From Gammaproteobacteria bacterium (GTDB lineage: Bacteria > Pseudomonadota > Gammaproteobacteria > Pseudomonadales > Azotimanducaceae), in NCBI GenBank assembly GCA_026706385.1, contig JAPOYV010000047.1, positions 1 to 64,000 on the forward strand: a DNA stretch of 64,000 nt. Direction: 5' to 3'. Shown here in pieces: positions 1 through 8,774 of this stretch. Within the stretch, counting starts at the first letter, position 1, and every line of letters begins with the position of its first letter. The notes beneath the pieces were generated by a model that saw only the letters and a program-made list of their open reading frames with translations, searched no databases and was not told where the DNA came from. A program made the position numbers and the translations under genes.

Positions 1-364
1 GTCATTCTGGCCCTCCGAGGCCGTCGGAATGAAGCGGGGCGGACCATTCCATTAAAGGGTGGGCAACCCCACACCGGCGTTGACATTGCTGCGACGCTTC
101 AGGATCGGGGCCGTTCCCGCTTCCCTACGAATAGGGCGATGTTTTTCTGGAGTACGTGCCTCGACGCTGCCTTGGCCCGTGTGCATGCTCGATGTGTTCG
201 CGAACGGCGTTGACGAGCGCCGTTTGGGCGCGCACAATGCGCCGCCATGCTGCATGACGCATCCATCGATCGCACCGACGTCCGGCCAGGGTCGGGCGTT
301 CGCTATTGGTTTTTCGAACGGTAGACGCACTCTGACATAGAGGGCGTCCTAGATCGCCCTTCGA
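1..364. other. Non-coding or undetermined stretch upstream of DAHP synthase
   Basis: I see no convincing gene here. The open frames on both strands lack a ribosome binding site and recognisable protein character. Two short hairpins are visible around 207-256 (ACGGCG/CGCCGT and GGCGC/GCGCC). The stretch presumably holds the promoter of the downstream aro gene, but no clear -35/-10 pair stands out. Confidence 0.4.
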
Positions 365-401
365 CGAAACCCCGATCGGCGATCCGCCAATCCGGGTTTC
401 G
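365..401 (+). promoter_or_regulatory. Leader hairpin before DAHP synthase
   Basis: A 12-base arm at 365-376 pairs with 390-401 with one mismatch around a 13-base loop. It ends 13 bases before the AGGAG ribosome binding site. No T-run follows, so it is not a classic terminator. Its place in the 5' leader of an aromatic amino acid gene suggests a regulatory or mRNA-stability role, which is inference. I found no leader peptide rich in Phe, Tyr or Trp codons. Confidence 0.45.
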
Positions 402-421
402 CGTTTAAGGGTGTTAGGAGA

Positions 422-1501
422 ATGACCACGAAAACGGAGAACATCAACGTCGCCGGCCTGGAGCCGGTCCCGACGCCTCGGCAGGTGAAGGCGGGGCAAC
501 CCGCGCCGCCCGCAGTCCACCTTGCGGTGGCCGAGGCACGACGCGACGTGAGTGCCATCCTGGCGCGGCGCGACCATCGTTTGCTCGTCGTGATCGGGCC
601 TTGCTCGATTCACGATCCGTTGGCCGCCCTCGACTATGCTCGCCGACTCAAAGCGCTCGTCCGGCAAACCGAGGACACGCTGATGATCGTGATGCGCGCC
701 TACTTCGAGAAACCGCGGACCACGGTGGGTTGGAAGGGGCTGATCAACGATCCGGACATCAACGACACCTTCGACGTCGTCCGGGGCATCCGCACGGCCC
801 GCCAGGTTCTTTTGGACATCGCCGAACTCGGCTTGCCGCTGGCCACCGAGGCGCTTGACCCGATCACGCCGCAATACCTCCAGGATCTCATGACCTGGTC
901 CGCGATCGGGGCGCGCACCACCGAGTCGCAGACGCATCGCGAACTCGCTTCCGGCCTTTCGTCGGCGGTGGGCTTCAAGAACGGCACGGACGGTTCGCTC
1001 GCCGCGGCGGTCAATGCACTCAAGTCGGCGGCGAATCCACATCGCTTCCTCGGCATCGACAGCGACGGTCGAGTCGCGGTGGTGCACACACGCGGCAACA
1101 GCGCCGCCCACATCGTGCTGCGCGGTGGGGAGAACGGGCCGAACTACGACGCCAAGGCCATCGCGCGTTGCGAGTCCGCCCTGTCCGACGCCGGGATGTC
1201 GGAGAACATCATGGTGGACTGTTCGCACGCCAACTCGAACAAGAACCACGAACGCCAGCGCCTCGTGGCCGATGCGGTCGTCGACCAGATCGTCGACGGC
1301 AACCGGTCGATCATGGGTCTGATGGTGGAAAGTAATATCGCCGGGGGCAATCAAAGCCCGCTCGCTGCGGAACTCGCCTACGGTGTGTCCATCACGGATG
1401 CCTGCCTCGGCTGGGACGACACCGAGGACATGTTGCTGACCATCGCACGGCGACTACGCGAGCCGCTGCTGGGGCGGCTCGCGATGCCCGCAGCGTCGTA
1501 G
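422..1501 (+). CDS. aroG: 3-deoxy-7-phosphoheptulonate synthase (DAHP synthase, type I)
   Basis: It catalyses the first step of the shikimate pathway, condensing phosphoenolpyruvate with erythrose 4-phosphate in the cytoplasm. The 359-residue length matches the AroF/AroG/AroH family (about 350). The four metal ligands are visible: Cys in GPCSIHD, His in DCSHANS, Glu in MVESNIAGGNQ and Asp in SITDACLGW. The PEP-binding region GARTTESQ is intact. The ATG start follows AGGAG at a normal distance. The gene stands first in its strand run, with a methyltransferase 20 bases downstream. Which of the three paralogue types it is, and which amino acid inhibits it, cannot be told by eye; aroG is used as a generic symbol. 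Confidence 0.95.
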   Translation: MTTKTENINVAGLEPVPTPRQVKAGQPAPPAVHLAVAEARRDVSAILARRDHRLLVVIGPCSIHDPLAALDYARRLKALVRQTEDTLMIVMRAYFEKPRTTVGWKGLINDPDINDTFDVVRGIRTARQVLLDIAELGLPLATEALDPITPQYLQDLMTWSAIGARTTESQTHRELASGLSSAVGFKNGTDGSLAAAVNALKSAANPHRFLGIDSDGRVAVVHTRGNSAAHIVLRGGENGPNYDAKAIARCESALSDAGMSENIMVDCSHANSNKNHERQRLVADAVVDQIVDGNRSIMGLMVESNIAGGNQSPLAAELAYGVSITDACLGWDDTEDMLLTIARRLREPLLGRLAMPAAS

Positions 1502-1521
1502 GCGACCGCAAGGAATCGCGC

Positions 1522-2262
1522 GTGGACAACTACGAGGCGGCGACATACGGCGACGCCATTGCGGACGCCTACGATCGCCTCTATGGCGAACGTCCCGACG
1601 CCGAACACGCCGCGGCATCCCTGTCGGGGATGGCGCCCGGTGGACGTGCGCTGGAACTCGGCATCGGCACGGGAAGGATAGCCATCCCCTTGGCCGCTTG
1701 CGGCGTCGAGGTGCACGGCATCGACGCGTCAGAAGCGATGATCCGACACCTGCGCGGCAAGGCTGCAGCGACCGGAATCCACGCGGTGCTGGGCGACTTC
1801 GCCGACTTGGCAATGGACACCAAGTTCGAACTGATCTACGCCGTGTTCAGCTCGTTCTTCGGGCTGACCACTCAGGAAGCGCAGGTCAAGTGTTTCGGGC
1901 GAATCGCCGAGCATCTCACCGATGCCGGTGTCTTCGTGTTTGAGGCGTTCGTTCCAGACCCGTCTCGATACACGCAAGGCCGGTACGTGGGCGTCACCCA
2001 CGTTGAGGAAAACTTCGCAGGGATCGACCTAAGCCTTCACGACAACGTGAACCAGACCGTAAGCACGCAGCATGTCCTGATGGAGACGTCCGGTACGCGA
2101 CTGTTCCCATCACTAATCCGCTACGCGTGGCCGTCCGAACTCGACCTGATGGCGCGGCTCGCGGGACTGCGGTTGCGCGACCGTTGGTCGGACTGGTCTG
2201 GCTCACCCTTCACGTCGGCCAGCCGGAACCACGTTTCCGTTTACGAGCCGGCGACAGCCTAG
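1522..2262 (+). CDS. Class I SAM-dependent methyltransferase
   Basis: A 246-residue Rossmann-fold methyltransferase, probably cytoplasmic. The N-terminal segment carries the SAM-binding motif I LELGIGTGRIAIPLA (about residues 41-55), followed by an acidic residue region VHGIDAS that would bind the ribose. The C-terminal half is less conserved and gives no substrate clue. It starts at GTG 20 bases after the DAHP synthase stop, so the two are probably co-transcribed, though no functional link is evident. It converges with the homocysteine methyltransferase gene only 4 bases away. The substrate is unknown. Confidence 0.8.
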   Translation: MDNYEAATYGDAIADAYDRLYGERPDAEHAAASLSGMAPGGRALELGIGTGRIAIPLAACGVEVHGIDASEAMIRHLRGKAAATGIHAVLGDFADLAMDTKFELIYAVFSSFFGLTTQEAQVKCFGRIAEHLTDAGVFVFEAFVPDPSRYTQGRYVGVTHVEENFAGIDLSLHDNVNQTVSTQHVLMETSGTRLFPSLIRYAWPSELDLMARLAGLRLRDRWSDWSGSPFTSASRNHVSVYEPATA

Positions 2263-2266
2263 GACG

Positions 2267-3166
2267 CTATGCCGAAGCCGTGCCCCTGACACTCTCGGAC
2301 ATCGCCTGGATGTAGCGCGGCCCGATGCCGCAGCAGCCGCCAACGATCGTCGCGCCGTGGTCGATGCTGCGCTGGATCGACTCGACGTACAACTCCACCG
2401 GCAAGTCGTCGCGCAGGCCGATCACCCGTTCGTTGTCGAGGGTCCATGCCGTCGGGACACGGTTCAGCCGGTTCGGATAGCAGCCCAAGGGCTTGTCGGT
2501 CAACGCCCTGAGTTCGACAAGGCCGGCTTCGATGGCTTCCGGGTGGGTACAGTTGAACAAGAACGCGGCCACATCGAGACCGTCAAGCGCCGCGAACGCT
2601 GCCGCGATGGTCTCGCCGCTGCGCAATCCCGTTCCCGGCTCCTCGCCGAGCGTCCACGAGACGTACACCGGCTTGCCACCACCATGGGCAAGGGCCTCGG
2701 CTGCAGCACACCGGGCTTCACGGGCGCACGACATCGTCTCGCAGAGGAACAGGTCCACGTCGCCCGCCATCGCGCGCACCATCCGGCGGTAGATCGGTGC
2801 GGCTTCGTCATCCGCCGGTACCAGGTCCCAACGGTAACTCTCGTCCAGCGGCGGCAGGGCTCCCGCAACCCGTATTCGCTCGCCGGCCTGGCTCGCCGCC
2901 TTGCGAGCCAAGCGAGCGGCAAGGGCAGTCAACTCCTCGAAACGACCCGCCATCCCGCCTTTGCCGAGGTAGCTCGGCACCGTCGCGTAGGTGTTGGTCG
3001 TGATGATGTCCGCGCCCGCGTCGATGAACTCGCGGTGCAGGTCAACGACGAGTTCCGGCCTCTCCACAAGCGCAGTCGCCGACCAAAGGCCATGGGCGGC
3101 TGCCGGAATCCGGGCCTGGATCTCCCCGCCCATTCCACCGTCGAGGACGGTAATGGCCGCGTTCAC
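2267..3166 (-). CDS. Homocysteine S-methyltransferase family protein
   Basis: A 299-residue stand-alone homocysteine-methyltransferase barrel, resembling the N-terminal module of MetH and enzymes such as MmuM. It would transfer a methyl group from a donor such as S-methylmethionine to homocysteine. It begins with [10 protein letters not shown]. The zinc-binding cysteines are visible in LFNCTHPEA and in the C-terminal GGCCGIGP. The GTG start overlaps the nfuA stop by four bases (GTGA), so the two are translationally coupled. The methyl donor cannot be assigned from sequence alone. The full MetH is encoded 8 kb away. Confidence 0.85.
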   Translation of the reverse strand: MNAAITVLDGGMGGEIQARIPAAAHGLWSATALVERPELVVDLHREFIDAGADIITTNTYATVPSYLGKGGMAGRFEELTALAARLARKAASQAGERIRVAGALPPLDESYRWDLVPADDEAAPIYRRMVRAMAGDVDLFLCETMSCAREARCAAAEALAHGGGKPVYVSWTLGEEPGTGLRSGETIAAAFAALDGLDVAAFLFNCTHPEAIEAGLVELRALTDKPLGCYPNRLNRVPTAWTLDNERVIGLRDDLPVELYVESIQRSIDHGATIVGGCCGIGPRYIQAMSESVRGTASA

Positions 3167-3741
3167 CGGTAGTACGCGTTCTCGGTGACGGTGTGATCGG
3201 TGACGTCGCGGATCTCGGTGAGTTCCGGAACCTGGGCCAGGAGCGAAGCTTCGACGCTTTGCTTGAGCGTGATGTCCACGGCCGCGCAGCCCTGGCAGCC
3301 GCCGCCAAACTGCAGCACTGCCGCGGTTTCGTCGACGATCTCGACCAGCGACACCTGCCCGCCGTGGGCCGCGAGACCCGGGTTGATCTCGTTGTAGAGC
3401 ACGTAGTTGATGCGGTCCTCGAGCGGCGAATTCTCATCGACGCTCGGTACGCGGGCATTGGGTGCCTTGATCGTCAGTTGGCCACCCATGCGGTCTTCCT
3501 GGAAATCCACGACCGCATCGAGCAGATAGGGCTCGCTGCGTGCTTCGTACCAAGCGGTGAACCCGTTGTATTCCACAGGCCGGTCCTCGTCCTGCTGCTC
3601 GCCGGGCCGGCAGTAGGCAATGCACGTCTCCGCGTTGGGCGTCCCCGGCTGGGCGACGAAGATGCGGATGCCGCAGCCGTCCTCCTGCTTGGACAGCAAT
3701 TCCTGTAGGTAGGCCTGAGCGGCTTCGGATATCTCAACCAC
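3163..3741 (-). CDS. nfuA: Fe-S cluster carrier protein NfuA
   Basis: A 192-residue protein with the NfuA layout: an N-terminal degenerate HesB/IscA-like domain (about residues 1-95) and a C-terminal NifU-like domain. The cluster-binding CxxC is at Cys149 and Cys152 in [10 protein letters not shown]. NfuA accepts and delivers 4Fe-4S clusters to apo-enzymes, especially under oxidative stress or iron starvation. Translation starts at GTG. An IscR-type operator lies 12 bases upstream of the start (3753-3765). The homocysteine methyltransferase gene overlaps its 3' end. Confidence 0.95.
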   Translation of the reverse strand: MVEISEAAQAYLQELLSKQEDGCGIRIFVAQPGTPNAETCIAYCRPGEQQDEDRPVEYNGFTAWYEARSEPYLLDAVVDFQEDRMGGQLTIKAPNARVPSVDENSPLEDRINYVLYNEINPGLAAHGGQVSLVEIVDETAAVLQFGGGCQGCAAVDITLKQSVEASLLAQVPELTEIRDVTDHTVTENAYYR

Positions 3742-3746
3742 GACTC

Positions 3747-3771
3747 AAATCCGACTAAATTAGTCAGGTAA
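3747..3771. promoter_or_regulatory. Putative IscR (type 1) operator upstream of nfuA
   Basis: The 13-base palindrome GACTAAATTAGTC at 3753-3765 matches the core of the E. coli IscR type 1 consensus (GACT, five A/T-rich bases, AGTC) exactly. About 9 of the 12 flanking positions also agree. It sits immediately upstream of the nfuA GTG. IscR carrying a 2Fe-2S cluster represses through such sites. That an IscR homologue exists in this genome is inferred. Confidence 0.75.
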
Positions 3772-3869
3772 TAGTAACGCCGGCGGTCGAGCTGCCGCAA
3801 TCGCCTCTTCCATGCGAGCGCCCCATAGCCGTGTCCGGTACCTCGCGCTCCCCCGGCTGAGGGCTCACG

Positions 3870-4931
3870 TCACAAACGCACGATCGTCTTTCCGAAGTTG
3901 TCGCCTTGCAGCATCCCGATGAAGGCGCCTACGCTGCTTTCGATGCCGTCCGTGATGCTCTCGCGGTACTTCAACGTGCCGGCGACAATCCACTCGGACA
4001 TCGCGGCCAACGCCTCTTGGCCCGCTGGCTGCGTGCCGGCCAACTCAGAGAAGCCGAAGAACCGGAAACCGCCGGCAGCGTCGCCCGCGCCGGGCTCCAG
4101 GACCGGCAACCCTTGCGCCCGCAAGCGTTCAAGCGGCGTCGGGCGCCGTTCGCCGGCGGTCTCGTTGTAGTGCGCGATGTAGCCGCAGATCGGCACCCGG
4201 CACCCTGTGTTGAGTAGCGGTATCACCGCTTCCAAGACGTCGCCGCCGACATTCTCGAAGTAGATGTCGACCCCGTCCGGCGTGGCCTTGCGCAGATCCT
4301 GCGCGAACGTCGGAGCCTTGTAGTCAACGCACGCATCGAAGCCGACCTCGTCGACGCACCAGGCACACTTCGCCGGCCCGCCAGCCACGCCGACCGCACG
4401 CGCGCCGTGGATCTTTGCCAACTGGCCCACGACTTGCCCGACCGCGCCGCTGGCCGCGCTCACGACCACGGTCTCGCCAGCGCGCACCTTAGCGACGTTG
4501 AGCAACCCCTGGTAGGCCGTGTAGCCCGTCATGCCCAGTACGCCAACCGCGGTCGACGCCGGACCGAGCGAGCCGTCCCACTTCTCAATCGGCATGGCCG
4601 GGTTGTTCCACTGCACATCTCCTGCCGTACCGATGCTGTACTCCTGCCATCCGTAGTAGCCCAGCACGAGATCGCCCGGCGTCCAGTCCTCGGCACGGCT
4701 CTCGAGAACCTCTGAGACCGTGCCGCCGATGATCGTGTTGCCGACATTCGCGGCGGAGTTCATGAACACGGAGCGCATATAGGGGTCGAGACTCAGCCAC
4801 CGCGTGCGCAACAACATCTCGCCCGCGGCGGGCGAGCGAATCGGTTCGGCCACCGTCTCGAAGTCCTCCGCCGTGGGCATTCCGGCCGGCACGCGGCGCA
4901 GCGCGACCCTCCGATTGACCGCTTCCGTCAT
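3870..4931 (-). CDS. NADP-dependent oxidoreductase, MDR family (leukotriene B4 / CurA-like)
   Basis: A 353-residue zinc-independent medium-chain reductase resembling prostaglandin reductase, CurA and YncB. These reduce alpha,beta-unsaturated carbonyls with NADPH. Visible marks are LSLDPYMR near the N terminus, the cofactor loop VVSAASGAVGQVVGQLAKI and the later VDIYFENVGG. I placed the start at the ATG at 4931, where the text MTEAVNRRVALRR matches family N termini; an upstream extension to 5033 looks spurious. It is divergent from the PEP-synthase-like gene. The substrate is unknown. Confidence 0.88.
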   Translation of the reverse strand: MTEAVNRRVALRRVPAGMPTAEDFETVAEPIRSPAAGEMLLRTRWLSLDPYMRSVFMNSAANVGNTIIGGTVSEVLESRAEDWTPGDLVLGYYGWQEYSIGTAGDVQWNNPAMPIEKWDGSLGPASTAVGVLGMTGYTAYQGLLNVAKVRAGETVVVSAASGAVGQVVGQLAKIHGARAVGVAGGPAKCAWCVDEVGFDACVDYKAPTFAQDLRKATPDGVDIYFENVGGDVLEAVIPLLNTGCRVPICGYIAHYNETAGERRPTPLERLRAQGLPVLEPGAGDAAGGFRFFGFSELAGTQPAGQEALAAMSEWIVAGTLKYRESITDGIESSVGAFIGMLQGDNFGKTIVRL

Positions 4932-5054
4932 TTTTCCGTCCGCTGCATCTGGACCCACCAGTGTACCCGGCTGCCCTGCACGCCAGGCAGGGATTTGGGT
5001 GAAGTCAGCCGGCCCGGGCGAACCGTGGCACATGGAGCCGCTTGGCCCGTCCGC

Positions 5055-5060
5055 TAAAAT
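5055..5060 (+). promoter_or_regulatory. Candidate -10 element (TAAAAT)
   Basis: TAAAAT lies 32 bases before the ATG at 5093 in the divergent intergenic region. A matching -35 is weak. A similar TAGAAT followed by TCGCCGCT precedes metH at 11155, so this may be the local promoter style. Confidence 0.35.
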
Positions 5061-5092
5061 TCATCGCTTCAACGGAAGCTGCCTTGGATGCG

Positions 5093-7909
5093 ATGACAGG
5101 TTTCACCACCGCCCTCGACACCAGCAACAACGCCCTCGAGCGCGTGGGCGGAAAGGGCCGTGCGCTGGCGCTCCTGGCGAACGCCGGGTTCGCAGTCCCC
5201 GACGGGTTTCACGTCACGGCGGACGCCTATCGCCAGTTCGTGGGCGAGAACGCCCTTCAGCAGCGCATTCTCGAGCTGGCCCGTCCGGTGCCGAAGAACG
5301 GCGCGCCGGGTTTCGACGGGGCCGCGGAGAGCATTGGCGAGCTGTTCGCTGGTTGCGCCCTCGGCGACGCCCTGATCGGCGAGATTCGCGCCGCCTACGG
5401 TGCCTTGCCGGGTCAACCCGCGGTCGCGGTTCGTTCATCGGCGAACGCCGAGGACCTACCCGGACTGTCATTCGCAGGCCAGCAGGAGACGTTCCTGAAC
5501 GTGCGCGGTGCCGATGCCGTGGTGCGGGCCGTGAAGGACTGCTGGGCATCGCTTTGGACGACCCAGGCCATCAGCTACCGGCATCAGAACGGTATCGATC
5601 CCGATGCTGTGGCCATGGCCGTCGTGGTCCAGATCATGGTGCCGTCGGAGGTCTCCGGCATCCTGTTTACTGCCAATCCCGCGACTGGCGAGCGCGGCGA
5701 GATGGTCGTGAATGCCAGCTTCGGGCTCGGCGAGGCCGTCGTCGGCGGCCAGGTGACGCCAGACACCTACGTGGTGGACAGAGCCACCTTGGCGGCCAAG
5801 GAGACCCTGATCGGTCCCAAGGAGCAACAGATCGTCGCCGACGGTGACCTGGGCGTGCGCCTCGAAGACGTCGGTGAAAGCGCCCGTCAGCGCTCCTCCC
5901 TGTCGGAGAGCATGTTGACCCGACTCGCCGAGACGGCGCTGCACATCGAGGAACTGTTCGACGGTGTGCCCCAAGACATCGAATGGGCATTCTCGGACGA
6001 CCGGTTGCACGTCCTGCAGTCCCGGCCGATCACCAACCTCCCTGTGCAGCCGATCGAACTGGAGTGGATTCCGCGACCCCCGGCCAAATACCTCAGTCGC
6101 CGTCAGATCGTCGAGAACATGCCGGATCCGATCTGTCCGCTGTTCGAGGAGTTGTACCTGACCGAGGGGCTCGAATCCTCGCGCGGCGGAAAGAGCCTGA
6201 TGGTCGGTGGCGGCCCGTTGTTCGTCACCCTCAACGGCTATGCCTACCAACGCTTCGACTGGCCGCAGTTCTTCACCAAGGGCGCGAACGAGAAGCCGAA
6301 AGGCATCGCCGACGCCGACCTCGACAAGGCCGAATACGACGCCGCCATGAAAGCGGAGGAACGCGAACGCCAAGCCCTCTTGGCCAAGCACAAGGCGCAG
6401 CAACGCAAGCAGGCGGAGCACGATATAGAGCTGTTCGCAGAGACGTTGTCCGATGACGACCGCGTGGCGTTCAAGGCCTGGATGGCGAGCCAGGATCGCG
6501 ACGGCCTCGCACAGGCAGTGACGATGCCGGAGAGCGACAACCCCACCTTCATGGCATTCAACAACACCGCCGTCAATGACCGGCAACTCAAGGAGTGGCA
6601 CGACGTCACCCGTCCTCGCCTCGTCGGAATCCGCGAAAAGTGGGCGCAGGTCGACCCGGCGCTGGCCTCCGACGCGAGACTCCTCGAAGGCATCAGGGAG
6701 ATGGCAATCGAGGAGGGCTACTACTGGTCCAGCAATTCCAGCCATACGTTCGGCGTTGCCAAGTCCACCGACGACCAGTTCCAGTGCTTCCTGCGCGAAA
6801 GCCTGCCCGACCATCACTTCATCAGCGGCCAGTTCCTGTCGGGCATCGAGTCCAAGACCATGCAGGCCAACGCCGACCTGTTCGAGATCGCGCAACTCGT
6901 GCGTACGAACACCGATCTTGCGACCTTGGTCATCGTCACCCCGGCCAAGTTCCTCATGGACGCTCTGAAGGCGCGCAACGACAGTCGCGAGGTGCTCGAC
7001 GCGATCGGCGTGTACCTGTCGACCTACGGCCACCAAGGCTACAGCATGGATTTCATCGAGCCGACGCAGGTGGAGGATCCATCGGCGCTGTTCGCCTCGT
7101 TGAAGGCGATGGTCGGCGACGACGACTACGACCCCAAGGACCAAGATCGCCGGGCCGCGAACGTCCGCGAGGAGAAGTTCGCGGCCATTTCTGAACTGCT
7201 CGATGGACTGCCCTATTGGCAGTTCCGTTTCCGCCTTTGGCTGGCCCGGCGGTACAACCACATCCGCGAGGCGGTCGCCTTCCACTTCGGCTACACCTGG
7301 AGCGTCCTGCGCCCCATGGCCGCCGAGCTCGGCAGCCGGATGGTGGCCGCCGGCACGTTCAAGCGGCCGGACGACGTCTACTTCCTGGTCACCGAAGAGC
7401 TGAACCGCGCCATCGAGGCGCGGGCACGGGGAGCAGCCTTAGCCAACCTCGGCGAGTTGGCCGCGGAGCGTCGGGAATTGCGCGAGGCCCGCAAGCGTCA
7501 CCACCCCCCGGGCACGGTTCCTGAAGAAGCGAGCCAAATCAAAGGCATCGCCTTCAAGGAGACGCAGATCAAGAACGACGAGTCGAGCGCCACGATGCGC
7601 GGCTTCCCGGTGAGTTCGGGACGCGTCACGGCACCTGCAAGCGTGATCCTGGGCCCTGCCGAGTTCGACAAGATGGCACCAGGCTCCATCCTAGTGAGTC
7701 CGTTGACGACGCCCGCCTGGACCCAGCTCTTCGCCCACGCCGCGGGACTCGTCACCGACATGGGGAGCATCCTGGCCCACGGCTCGATCGTGGCACGGGA
7801 GTACGGCATTCCGGCCGTGCTGGGCGTCGGCAACGGCACCGTCCGCATCGAGCATGGCCAGACCTTGACGATCGACGGCGATGCGGGGACCGTCGTGATC
7901 CACGACTGA
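5093..7909 (+). CDS. PEP-synthase / rifampin phosphotransferase-like dikinase
   Basis: A 938-residue three-part enzyme. The N-terminal PEP/pyruvate dikinase ATP-grasp domain (about 1-320) shows GGKGRALALLANAGF, SSANAEDLPGLSFAGQ, GILFTANPATGE and the closing LQSRPIT. A long middle region (about 330-830) has no motif I can name. The C-terminal swivelling phosphohistidine domain carries LAHGSIVAREYGIPAV, with the catalytic His at about residue 896. This order matches rifampin phosphotransferase (Rph) and related dikinases. It does not match true PEP synthase, which ends in a TIM barrel that is absent here. The true target could be another hydroxylated compound. I prefer the ATG at 5093 to a TTG at 5042. 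The gene is divergent from the MDR reductase. Confidence 0.75.
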   Translation: MTGFTTALDTSNNALERVGGKGRALALLANAGFAVPDGFHVTADAYRQFVGENALQQRILELARPVPKNGAPGFDGAAESIGELFAGCALGDALIGEIRAAYGALPGQPAVAVRSSANAEDLPGLSFAGQQETFLNVRGADAVVRAVKDCWASLWTTQAISYRHQNGIDPDAVAMAVVVQIMVPSEVSGILFTANPATGERGEMVVNASFGLGEAVVGGQVTPDTYVVDRATLAAKETLIGPKEQQIVADGDLGVRLEDVGESARQRSSLSESMLTRLAETALHIEELFDGVPQDIEWAFSDDRLHVLQSRPITNLPVQPIELEWIPRPPAKYLSRRQIVENMPDPICPLFEELYLTEGLESSRGGKSLMVGGGPLFVTLNGYAYQRFDWPQFFTKGANEKPKGIADADLDKAEYDAAMKAEERERQALLAKHKAQQRKQAEHDIELFAETLSDDDRVAFKAWMASQDRDGLAQAVTMPESDNPTFMAFNNTAVNDRQLKEWHDVTRPRLVGIREKWAQVDPALASDARLLEGIREMAIEEGYYWSSNSSHTFGVAKSTDDQFQCFLRESLPDHHFISGQFLSGIESKTMQANADLFEIAQLVRTNTDLATLVIVTPAKFLMDALKARNDSREVLDAIGVYLSTYGHQGYSMDFIEPTQVEDPSALFASLKAMVGDDDYDPKDQDRRAANVREEKFAAISELLDGLPYWQFRFRLWLARRYNHIREAVAFHFGYTWSVLRPMAAELGSRMVAAGTFKRPDDVYFLVTEELNRAIEARARGAALANLGELAAERRELREARKRHHPPGTVPEEASQIKGIAFKETQIKNDESSATMRGFPVSSGRVTAPASVILGPAEFDKMAPGSILVSPLTTPAWTQLFAHAAGLVTDMGSILAHGSIVAREYGIPAVLGVGNGTVRIEHGQTLTIDGDAGTVVIHD

Positions 7910-7918
7910 TCAGGCTGG

Positions 7919-8695
7919 TCACTTCCAGAACCGCTCGGATTTCATCCAGGTTCGAATCGGGTAGTTCTCGCCGGTCAGCGCATCGGACGCGGGTGATGCC
8001 AGGAACAGTGCGAGGTCCGCCACGTCCTCGGGATTCGGCGGCAGATCCAACCGTGGCACAGCATTGCCGTCTTCGTCGACAGACGACGGGATGATGCCGT
8101 AGCCCTTGAGCTCATCGGTGGCGGTCAGCCCGGGCAGGATGCAATTGACGTTGATGTTGTGCTTCGCCCACATCATCGCCAGGTTGCTCGTCAGGCTGAT
8201 GACGCCCGCCTTCGCCGCCGAGTAGTGAAGCTGTCCGGGGTTGCCCTTGCTGCCGGCCGTGGACGAGATGTTGATGATCTTGCCGCGCTGCTGGGAGATC
8301 ATCTGCCTGCCGGCGGCGATGCACGGAATGAAGACCCCGGTGAGGTTCTGCTCGACCACGGTGCGCCACTCGTCGAGCGGCGTGTCCTCCGGCACGTGGC
8401 TTCTGCCCCAACGGCCAGCGTTGTTGACGATGACGTCCAGGGCCCCGAAGGCGTCAACCGTGCGTTGGACCATTTCGTCCACCGCGTCCGCTTGCGTCAC
8501 GTCCACCGGAATCGCCAGGGCGCTTTGACCCTTGGCGTTGATCTCGGCAGCCACCCGTTCGATGTTCTCGCGATTCCGGCTCGCCACGACGACGTTGGCC
8601 CCGGCGCGTGCGTAGGCGGCGACCATCGAACGGCCGAGTCCACCCGCGCCCCCGGTGACGATCGCGGTCTTGCCCGTTAAGCTGAAATCCGACAT
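7919..8695 (-). CDS. SDR family oxidoreductase
   Basis: A 258-residue classical short-chain dehydrogenase. The cofactor glycine motif is TGGAGGLG, followed by NNAG, the catalytic Ser in INISSTAGS and YSAAK for Tyr and Lys. The start at 8695 (MSDFSLTGKTAIVTGG) fits the family; the frame open upstream to 8833 overlaps the divergent gene and is rejected. The C terminus PIRTWMKSERFWK is not diagnostic. It is divergently arranged with the aldo/keto reductase across an 80-base gap, so they may share regulation. The substrate is unknown. Confidence 0.88.
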   Translation of the reverse strand: MSDFSLTGKTAIVTGGAGGLGRSMVAAYARAGANVVVASRNRENIERVAAEINAKGQSALAIPVDVTQADAVDEMVQRTVDAFGALDVIVNNAGRWGRSHVPEDTPLDEWRTVVEQNLTGVFIPCIAAGRQMISQQRGKIINISSTAGSKGNPGQLHYSAAKAGVISLTSNLAMMWAKHNINVNCILPGLTATDELKGYGIIPSSVDEDGNAVPRLDLPPNPEDVADLALFLASPASDALTGENYPIRTWMKSERFWK

Positions 8696-8774
8696 GGCGA
8701 CTCCTTGTGTCCTCGGCACCGCGCGACAGTGCCCGTGGTGTTGGAGGAAACAAAATACGACAAGTGAGAGGCTG

